A stretch of DNA of 11,570 bases, taken from positions 1 to 11,570 of the forward strand of contig JAAHIA010000120.1 of NCBI GenBank assembly GCA_010671975.1, in the 5' to 3' direction. The translations under genes and the position numbers were made by a program. Under the pieces are notes generated by a model, which saw only the letters and a program-made list of their open reading frames with translations, was not told where the DNA came from and searched no databases. The DNA comes from Leptolyngbya sp. SIO4C1 (GTDB taxonomy: Bacteria > Cyanobacteriota > Cyanobacteriia > Phormidesmidales > Phormidesmidaceae). Positions 6,415-11,570 of this stretch are shown here, piece after piece (position 1 is the first letter of the stretch; each line of letters opens with the position of its first letter).

Positions 6415-7338
6415 CTAGCTGTAGTCGATGCGGGGGTCAATCCAGGCATAGAGAATATCCAAGACAATCGATACGGTGACGACAACGGTGGCGAAAACCA
6501 GGATGAAGCCCTGAATGGTGGGATAGTCGCGCTGAAAGATCGACTGAATGGCTAAGCGACCAATGCCGTTCCAGGCAAAGACGTTCTCTACCACGATCGC
6601 ACCGCCCATCATGTAGGTGAACTGCAGCCCCAGCATATTCACGACGTTGATCATGCCGTTGCGAAAGGCGTGGCGCGACAGCACAATCTGTTCTGACAGG
6701 CCCTTGGCTCGCGCGGTGCGCATGTAGTCTTGTGAGAACACATCCAGCATGGAAGAGCGGGTCAGCCGCGAGACAGCCGCCGCGTTCGCCAGCCCCAGCG
6801 TCAGCGCCGGCAGAATCAGGTTCTTCAGGTCGGTGCCCGACACCGGCAGCCAGCCCAGCCGAATCGAGAACACGTACATCAGCATCAGCCCCAGCCAGAA
6901 GCTCGGGATCGAGATGCCCAGGATCGCGCCGGTCATCAGGCCGGTATCAATCCAGGTGCCGCGCTTGTAGGCGGCAAAAAAGCCGGCCGTCACGCCGACC
7001 AAAATTGTTACTACCAGGCTACTCAGCGCCAGCAGCAGCGTATTCGGCAGCCGCACCAGCAGCAGCTCAAGCACCGGCTGATTGCCGCGAATCGTGGTGC
7101 CAAAGTCGCCCTGCAGGATGCGCCCCATGTACAAGAAATACTGCTCGTAGAGGGGACGATCGAGGCCAAGCTGATGGCGAATCTGCTCGAGCTGCTCTGG
7201 CGTTGTCGACTGCGACTGGGCAAACATAATCTGCACCGGATCGCCCGGCACCAGATGAATCAGCAGGGTCACGGCAATCGTCGTCACCCAGATCGTAAAC
7301 AGGCCGCTGAGAATACGCTTGACGATATAGCGGGGCAT
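6415..7338 (-). CDS. Peptide ABC transporter permease (DppB/OppB type)
   Basis: A 307-residue permease, the partner of the DppC-type subunit. It opens with the family's MPRYIVKRILSGLFTIWVTT helix, followed by HLVPGDPV and the periplasmic LGLDRPLYEQYFLYM and GDFG segments (57-80). Later helices lie at about 100-124, 133-158, 174-190, 230-252 and 275-298. The EAA-type coupling loop begins DYMRTARAKGLSEQ at residue 204. The C-terminus ends in DPRIDYS, as usual. Its ATG lies 6 nt after the binding-protein stop, and those six message bases are ACCTCC, the reverse complement of a Shine-Dalgarno sequence. Initiation therefore probably depends on ribosomes terminating on the upstream gene. No HIP1 site occurs in this gene. 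Confidence 0.94.
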   Translation of the reverse strand: MPRYIVKRILSGLFTIWVTTIAVTLLIHLVPGDPVQIMFAQSQSTTPEQLEQIRHQLGLDRPLYEQYFLYMGRILQGDFGTTIRGNQPVLELLLVRLPNTLLLALSSLVVTILVGVTAGFFAAYKRGTWIDTGLMTGAILGISIPSFWLGLMLMYVFSIRLGWLPVSGTDLKNLILPALTLGLANAAAVSRLTRSSMLDVFSQDYMRTARAKGLSEQIVLSRHAFRNGMINVVNMLGLQFTYMMGGAIVVENVFAWNGIGRLAIQSIFQRDYPTIQGFILVFATVVVTVSIVLDILYAWIDPRIDYS

Positions 7339-7344
7339 GGAGGT

Positions 7345-8967
7345 TTAAGAACTCAGCCGCACATCGTTGAACAGCGGCCGGTTGAACGGCCCAATCTTGA
7401 AGCCATCGACGTTTGAGCGCGCCGTGTAGATCCACAGCCAGCCAGGCGTGTAGAGCGGCACATGCACCGCATTTTCTAGCAGATACTGCTGCGCGTCTTG
7501 CACCGCCGCCAGCCGTGCCTCTGGGTCAACCGTCGTGCGGGTCTCGTCTAGGAGCGCGTCTAGCTCGGGCGTCTGGTAGCCGCTATAGGCCCCGGGCGAA
7601 TGCCACAGCTGATGCAGAATATCCGGGTCGTACCAGGCCCAGCCCATCATATCGAAGGTGCTCTCGCCGCTGTCGGTTTCGTTTTCCTGCTTCACCCGCG
7701 CGTTCATCGTCCCGATATCCATCGTTTCAATATCGGCTTCGATGCCCACCTGCTGCAGCTGATTTTGGAAGACCTGCACCATTTTCTCGCGGTTGCCGCC
7801 CACCCAGGTCAGCATCGTCACCTGCAGCGGGTTGTCTGGCCCATAGCCCAGCTCTGCCAGCAGTGCCTGCGCCTGCTCAGGGTCGTGCTCATAACCGTGC
7901 TCGGCGCAAAACGCCTGATCGTTGCCCAGCACGCCGCGCGCCACCGTGCAGTGCTCTCGCTTCACCACGTCGCCAAAGACAAGGTCGATCGCTGCATCGG
8001 GGTCAATCGCATAGGCAACCGCCTGCCGGGCACGAATATCGTCGAACGGCGGCCGCGAGACGGTGAACTCAAAAAAGACGTTCTGGCCGGTCTTTTCGGC
8101 CACGTAGTTGGTTAGCGAGTCGTCGGCCTCAATCGCCGCTAGCTCCTCCAGCGGCGGCTCGGCAATCACGTCTAGCTCGCCGGTCTGCAGGCCCGCCAGC
8201 CGCGTCTGCGGCTCTGGAATTTGCCGAATCACCAGCTGGTTGAGATAGGGCGCACCGTCGTTTTCGATCGGGCGACCAAAGTTTTGATAGTTCTCGTTTT
8301 TCTCTAAGACAATCTCGTCACCCTTGGTCCAGCTCACCAGCTGCCAGGGGCCGGTGCCGACCGCAGCGCTAACGCCAAAGTCATCGCCCAGCTCTTCAGC
8401 GCTGTCGCAAATCTGGCTCGAGAACGGGTCGGCCATAAATGGAATAAAGGCCCCGAACGGCTCTGAGAAGGCAAACTTGACCGTCTGCGGGTCGACCACC
8501 TCGACCGACGTGATCGGCCCCCAGGCACCGCTGGTAACACTGGGATTCTCTGCGCTGATGGCCCGTTCTGCCGTATATTTCACATCGTTAGCGTCAAAGG
8601 GCGTCCCATCATGGCAGGTGATGCCCTCATTCAGCACAAACGTCGCCTCCAGGCCATCGTCGCTGACCGTCCATTCTTTCGCCAGGTTGGGCACCACCTC
8701 GCCCTCTTCATCGAACGCCAGCAGCGTGTCGTAGATCTGGTCAAACACCTGCCAGGAAAGCGTCGTAGTGGTGCGATGCGGGTCGAGCGAGTCGGCGTCG
8801 CCGTATCTGGCCCAGACGAGCGTGCCGCCGTCTTGAGGCGTAGCCTCGCCGCCTGTGGCCGACTCAGGGGTGTCACCACCGCAGGCGGCTGCCAGCGGCA
8901 GCAGCAATAGCGCAAGATATTGGCTGGCCTGCCAGTAGGGTTTCCATGAATTACGAGCTAGGGTCAT
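7345..8967 (-). CDS. Peptide-binding lipoprotein of the ABC importer (SBP family 5)
   Basis: A 540-residue extracytoplasmic solute-binding protein, first gene of the operon. The N-terminus is a lipoprotein signal: basic start, hydrophobic core (LALLLLPLAA) and C29 as the likely lipidated residue, followed by a Gly/Thr/Ser-rich linker. The family-5 signature is clear: LAKEWTVSDDGLEATF, then HDGTPFDANDVKYTAE (119-134). GTGPW, IRARQAVAYAID and the C-terminal VPLYTPGWLWIY segment also fit. Four further cysteines (C118, C187, C340, C354) could form disulfides in the mature protein. A good Shine-Dalgarno AAGGA lies 9 nt before the ATG, unlike the downstream genes. The ligand is probably a di- or oligopeptide, but the family also binds nickel, glutathione and opines, so specificity is open. 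No HIP1 site is present. Confidence 0.94.
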   Translation of the reverse strand: MTLARNSWKPYWQASQYLALLLLPLAAACGGDTPESATGGEATPQDGGTLVWARYGDADSLDPHRTTTTLSWQVFDQIYDTLLAFDEEGEVVPNLAKEWTVSDDGLEATFVLNEGITCHDGTPFDANDVKYTAERAISAENPSVTSGAWGPITSVEVVDPQTVKFAFSEPFGAFIPFMADPFSSQICDSAEELGDDFGVSAAVGTGPWQLVSWTKGDEIVLEKNENYQNFGRPIENDGAPYLNQLVIRQIPEPQTRLAGLQTGELDVIAEPPLEELAAIEADDSLTNYVAEKTGQNVFFEFTVSRPPFDDIRARQAVAYAIDPDAAIDLVFGDVVKREHCTVARGVLGNDQAFCAEHGYEHDPEQAQALLAELGYGPDNPLQVTMLTWVGGNREKMVQVFQNQLQQVGIEADIETMDIGTMNARVKQENETDSGESTFDMMGWAWYDPDILHQLWHSPGAYSGYQTPELDALLDETRTTVDPEARLAAVQDAQQYLLENAVHVPLYTPGWLWIYTARSNVDGFKIGPFNRPLFNDVRLSS

Positions 8968-9033
8968 CTAAAATATCCTTTTTGAGGGGGCTGCTTTCAA
9001 AACGGATCTGCAATGCTTCAGCATGACGAGAGA

Positions 9034-9059
9034 GTCAATGCCTCGTTGTATACATTGAC
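9034..9059. promoter_or_regulatory. 7-bp inverted repeat upstream of the transporter operon, candidate operator
   Basis: GTCAATG and CATTGAC, perfectly complementary, are separated by 12 nt in the gap between the binding-protein gene and the divergent dehydrogenase fragment. Each arm overlaps a TTGAC-type -35-like sequence (TTGACT on the minus strand, TTGACA on the plus strand). I could not find a convincing -10 for the minus-strand promoter. A divergent-promoter operator is plausible but unproven. Confidence 0.35.
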
Positions 9060-9083
9060 ACTAAGGGAAAATGAGAATTGTTA
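9055..9083 (+). promoter_or_regulatory. Weak candidate promoter toward the dehydrogenase fragment
   Basis: A perfect TTGACA (9055-9060) is followed after 17 nt by TTGTTA (9078-9083), a poor -10. It points toward the ATG at 9223. Its -35 lies inside the inverted repeat at 9034-9059. Confidence 0.25.
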
Positions 9084-9113
9084 ACGTTTCTGCCGCTCTG
9101 GGTTCAAAAAAGG

Positions 9114-9152
9114 TGATGTAATGTTGCAAAACTGCAATGTGTGTTTACATCA
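9114..9152. promoter_or_regulatory. Nested inverted repeat, candidate operator or cruciform
   Basis: The outer arms TGATGTAA and TTACATCA are perfect 8-bp complements 23 nt apart. Inside them a second dyad, TTGCA and TGCAA, surrounds AAAC. The two dyads have nearly the same centre. The element lies about 150 nt upstream of the transporter operon start and about 70 nt before the dehydrogenase fragment. It could bind a dimeric regulator, possibly the neighbouring NarL-type protein, but nothing in the sequence identifies the binder. Confidence 0.4.
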
Positions 9153-9222
9153 GGCGTTAAAGGCGAATAGATATCTGTGGCAAGATAGCCGTAAATCTTG
9201 ATGGCAGCTCAGGAGACTTACT

Positions 9223-9441
9223 ATGTCAGGATCCAGAACGCTACTGATTACAGGCACATCCACAGGCATCGGGACAGCCACCCGCCTGGCAGGCCACCGC
9301 GCAGGGTTTCAACCTGGCAATAGTCTCAATGGGCGCGTTCAAACCATCCCAGGCATGAGCGACAAAATGGCTGGAAGTGGTGTTGTCACGCTTTTGGGTT
9401 GGGCAACGTACAAATCGAATACCATCCCACCCGATTCGTAA
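9223..9441 (+). pseudogene. N-terminal fragment of a short-chain dehydrogenase/reductase
   Basis: The frame opens MSGSRTLLITGTSTGIGTATRLAG, the first beta strand and the TGxxxGIG nucleotide-binding loop of the short-chain dehydrogenase family. A good AGGAG lies 8 nt before the ATG. After about residue 25 the sequence no longer resembles the family: there is no second Rossmann strand, no N-A-G motif and no Y-x-x-x-K active site. The frame ends at 72 residues against the usual 240-280. It is therefore a 5' gene remnant still carrying its translation signal. Residues after about 25 may be out-of-frame or foreign sequence. It may once have been divergently controlled with the transporter operon. 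Confidence 0.6.
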
Positions 9442-9735
9442 GTCGCTCTCAGCTGTGCTCAAAAGACTGCGGCTACTAAGGACGGCGTCCATCAGGTCGA
9501 ACAGGCTATCTCAGCCATTGCCCAGCAGTTGATAGGCTCGCTTGCGCATTCTGTGCAAATCGGTAAAGCTTTTCATAGGTTCCTGAGGTCGGTAGTGCTT
9601 CCTCAGTTTTGCCTATTGAGCGATTCAGCGTTTAGCAGATCGCTCTTTCAACAAGTTTTGTATGAACTCCAATTTAAAGCGGCTACGTTTTTCGGGGGGT
9701 GGGGAGCATGGGACGCTACGAACAGTACTTCTGCC
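9442..9735. other. Gap without a convincing gene
   Basis: Between the dehydrogenase fragment and the response-regulator stop I see no frame with family features. A plus-strand frame containing ATKDGVHQVEQAISAIAQQL looks protein-like for about 20 residues and may be debris of a lost gene. A 6-bp dyad (CTGAGG 9583-9588, CCTCAG 9601-9606) followed by TTTT is a weak terminator candidate on the plus strand. Confidence 0.4.
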
Positions 9736-10419
9736 TTACAAGAGTGTTTCTGGAACTAGCCCTTGCTGCAGGGCAAAAATAGCGGCCTGGGTGCGATCGC
9801 GCACGTCTAGCTTTTGCAAGATGGCATGCACATGTACGCGTACGGTGCCGGCCGTGATGTTGAGCTGTTCGGCAATTTCGCGATTAGTTTTACCGGCAGC
9901 AACGAGAGTCAAGATTTCTTGCTCGCGCTGGGTGAGGGGGGGATCGCTAGCAGCGGTGGGGTCGGGTCGGGCTGGGCCGGTGGCTTTGGGACTAAAAGCC
10001 GCGCGAATTTCATCGGTGCTGCGCTGATCCCACCAGGACGCACCGGCTGCCACCGACTGCAGCGCGAGAATGAGGGCTTCGGCTTCGATGCCTTTGAGGC
10101 AAAAGCCGCTGGCGCCAGCGCCAATCAGCTGCTCAATGAGCGGCTTTTGAGAATGCGACGTGAGCACCAGCACCGGCAGCTCGGGCTGCTGCTGCTTAAT
10201 CTGACGGCAGGCTTCAACGCCGCCAATGCCGGGTAGCCCCACGTCGAGCAGCACAATATCGGGACGGACCTGATTAGCTAACTCAATGGCGCTTTCGCCA
10301 TCGGCCGCTTCGGCCACCACCTTGAGCAGCGGTTCTCGCTGCAGCCGCGTCGATAGCCCGAGACGAAATAGCTCATCATCTTCAACGAGAAGAATCCGTA
10401 ACGGGCTCGCAGCGTTCAT
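9736..10419 (-). CDS. NarL/FixJ-family response regulator with LuxR-type DNA-binding domain
   Basis: A 227-residue two-component transcription factor. The receiver domain (about 7-125) has the acidic pocket E13-D14-D15, phospho-acceptor D59 in DIVLLDVGLPG, switch T87 and conserved K109 in CLKG. A linker rich in Pro and Ala (144-160) leads to a LuxR-type helix-turn-helix (161-220) with LTQREQEILTLVAAGKTNREIA and the recognition-helix region ITAGTVRVHVHAILQKL. The ATG at 10419 lies inside the kinase gene, giving a 38-bp overlap. No later start keeps the first receiver strand, so the overlap is real and implies translational coupling. The kinase is the obvious phosphodonor. Targets are unknown. 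The transporter operon about 770 nt downstream on the same strand is a candidate only by proximity. Confidence 0.93.
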   Translation of the reverse strand: MNAASPLRILLVEDDELFRLGLSTRLQREPLLKVVAEAADGESAIELANQVRPDIVLLDVGLPGIGGVEACRQIKQQQPELPVLVLTSHSQKPLIEQLIGAGASGFCLKGIEAEALILALQSVAAGASWWDQRSTDEIRAAFSPKATGPARPDPTAASDPPLTQREQEILTLVAAGKTNREIAEQLNITAGTVRVHVHAILQKLDVRDRTQAAIFALQQGLVPETLL

Positions 10420-11500
10420 GGACGGGCATCGCAGGTAAACGGCAGTAGAAAACTGCTCCTTGGGGATCGCGGTTCTCTGCCCAAATTTTACCGCTGTGTG
10501 CCTCGACTATTTGCCGACTTAGGTAAAGGCCAAGCCCGGAGCCTTTGGCCTGCCGGTGGCTGTAGCTTTGATAAAAGCGCTCAAATAGATGAGAAAGCTC
10601 ATGTGCGGCAATGCCGGGACCGCGATCGCACACTTGAACCTGCTGCTCGCTGCCAACTGTTTCTAGGATGACCGAGACTGCGGTACCGCGCGGCGCATGG
10701 TTGATTGCGTTGCTGAGCAAGTTTTCAAAAACGCGCTGCAGCTGTAGCGCATCACCGCTCACGCAAAAGGTCTGACCCTGTGGGGTAAACTGAATGCCAA
10801 TCTGGCGCGACAGGGCCAGCTGAGTTAGGCGAGTGACGGTATCGGCAAGCAGCGATCGCAGCTCTACTGGCAGCAGCGTCAGCCCTAACCCTTCAGCGTC
10901 ATTGCGATAGACATCGAGCATGGTTTCGACCAGCTGCAGCGTCGAGCGGTGCGATCGCTGCATCATCGCTAGCACCTTGCGCTGGGTCGGGTTGACTGCG
11001 CCAAACTGCTGAGCGCAAAAGGAGTTAATGGTTTCGATGGCACCGAGCAGCGGTGTTTTTAGATCGTGAGTCAGGGTGGAAATGAAATCCTCACGCAGGC
11101 TAGCCAGCTGGGCCTGCGCCTGAATGTGGGCCTGCTGTCGAGCAATTTCATCGGCATAGAAACGGTTGCGATCGCTTAAATACCCTGCCACCAGCAGCGC
11201 CACCACCGCAATCAGTCGGTTTGCTACCGTTGGCAAACTGTGAGACTCAAGACCCGGCAGCACTAGATTCAATAGCGTCAGCGCGGCGGCCGCTAGGGTC
11301 ACGCCTATCACCTGCTGCCGACTCAGGTGACGATGCGCTAGCAAAACTGCACCGGTATAGAGATATCCAAACACAAAGGCTGGCGGTGTGGAATATTCCA
11401 ACAGAATGACCACTAAGAAGATTGCTGCAATCAGGCCGTAGGTTGAGGGCAGCCGTCTGATCGGCAGCGAATTAGCGCCTTTAGCAAATAATCGAACCAT
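10382..11500 (-). CDS. Membrane-bound sensor histidine kinase
   Basis: A 372-residue kinase from the ATG at 11500. Four hydrophobic helices (about 19-37, 40-56, 64-83 and 94-110) form an N-terminal membrane sensor without a large periplasmic or PAS domain, so the signal may be sensed in or at the membrane. A short linker with a Gln/Ala-rich helix leads to the HisKA domain with H145 in STLTHDLKTP. The ATPase domain has the N-box ENLLSNAINH (N260, N264), G1 DRGPGIA (292-298), LFERFYQ and G2 GSGLGL (320-325). The frame is open 12 codons further to a TTG at 11536, but that TTG is also part of a -35-like TTGACT and the added residues look unlike a natural start. Neither start has a clear ribosome-binding site. 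Four HIP1 sites lie in the gene. Confidence 0.92.
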   Translation of the reverse strand: MVRLFAKGANSLPIRRLPSTYGLIAAIFLVVILLEYSTPPAFVFGYLYTGAVLLAHRHLSRQQVIGVTLAAAALTLLNLVLPGLESHSLPTVANRLIAVVALLVAGYLSDRNRFYADEIARQQAHIQAQAQLASLREDFISTLTHDLKTPLLGAIETINSFCAQQFGAVNPTQRKVLAMMQRSHRSTLQLVETMLDVYRNDAEGLGLTLLPVELRSLLADTVTRLTQLALSRQIGIQFTPQGQTFCVSGDALQLQRVFENLLSNAINHAPRGTAVSVILETVGSEQQVQVCDRGPGIAAHELSHLFERFYQSYSHRQAKGSGLGLYLSRQIVEAHSGKIWAENRDPQGAVFYCRLPAMPVHERCEPVTDSSR

Positions 11501-11570
11501 TATCGACCATAAGAAAATGAATAAAGGGTTAGTCAAACATTGTTCTTATTAAAGCCTATTTGAGCTAGCA

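Noticed and set aside
9005..9040. Minus-strand promoter with TTGACT at 9033-9038 for the transporter operon
   Set aside because: The hexamer at 17-nt spacing is CATTGC, matching consensus at only two positions, so I did not list it as a feature.
9241..9492. 83-residue minus-strand frame opposite the dehydrogenase fragment
   Set aside because: It is the shadow of the plus-strand fragment and has no recognisable motif or start signal.
9686..9712. G-rich run that could be a G-quadruplex
   Set aside because: Only three separated G-tracts are present, so a standard four-tract quadruplex cannot be built.
11500..11536. TTG at 11536 as the kinase start
   Set aside because: It lacks a ribosome-binding site, overlaps a -35-like TTGACT, and adds an atypical hydrophobic stretch before the basic N-terminus. 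It remains possible.

Overview
The window looks like chromosomal DNA of a cyanobacterium. The HIP1 octamer GCGATCGC occurs 13 times in 11.6 kb, which is the hallmark of many cyanobacterial genomes. The genes resemble those of filamentous lineages of moderate to high GC. I see no rRNA, tRNA, CRISPR array, complete insertion sequence or integrase.

Layout. (1) Positions 1-484 hold a minus-strand toxin-antitoxin pair: an intact-looking DUF433 antitoxin and a DUF5615 PIN-like toxin that loses its family sequence after about residue 45. A short plus-strand coding tail runs in from the window edge. (2) Positions 528-2003 (minus) encode a complete amidase-signature hydrolase. (3) Positions 2004-2381 are an AT-rich regulatory gap with a perfect 8-bp inverted repeat and a good promoter, driving a small acidic plus-strand protein (2382-2711) of unknown function. 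(4) Positions 2712-3445 are decayed: several strong inverted repeats, then remnants of a second toxin-antitoxin pair (an N-truncated VapC-like PIN toxin and its antitoxin, which carries an in-frame TGA). The antitoxin end coincides with an attC-like half-site. (5) Positions 3446-8967 (minus) form a complete Dpp/Opp-type peptide importer operon in transcription order: lipoprotein binding protein, two permeases, two ATPases. (6) Positions 8968-9735 hold the operon's upstream region with two dyads, a plus-strand N-terminal fragment of a short-chain dehydrogenase, and apparently non-coding sequence. (7) Positions 9736-11500 (minus) hold a membrane sensor histidine kinase and a NarL/LuxR-type response regulator whose genes overlap by 38 bp.

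How the genes work together. The transporter is self-contained: the lipoprotein captures an oligopeptide-like ligand, the two permeases form the pore, and the two ATPases power uptake. The two-component pair lies directly upstream on the same strand and could sense a condition relevant to uptake, but nothing in the sequence proves that link. The amidase could act on amide products, also unproven. I see no clearly new multi-gene system. The most unusual items are a 44-nt homopurine/homopyrimidine tract with a 14-bp tandem repeat just before the fourth transporter gene, the attC-like remnant attached to a dead antitoxin, a hairpin whose two arms encode the same peptide motif in opposite directions, and the small acidic protein with its own tidy regulatory region.
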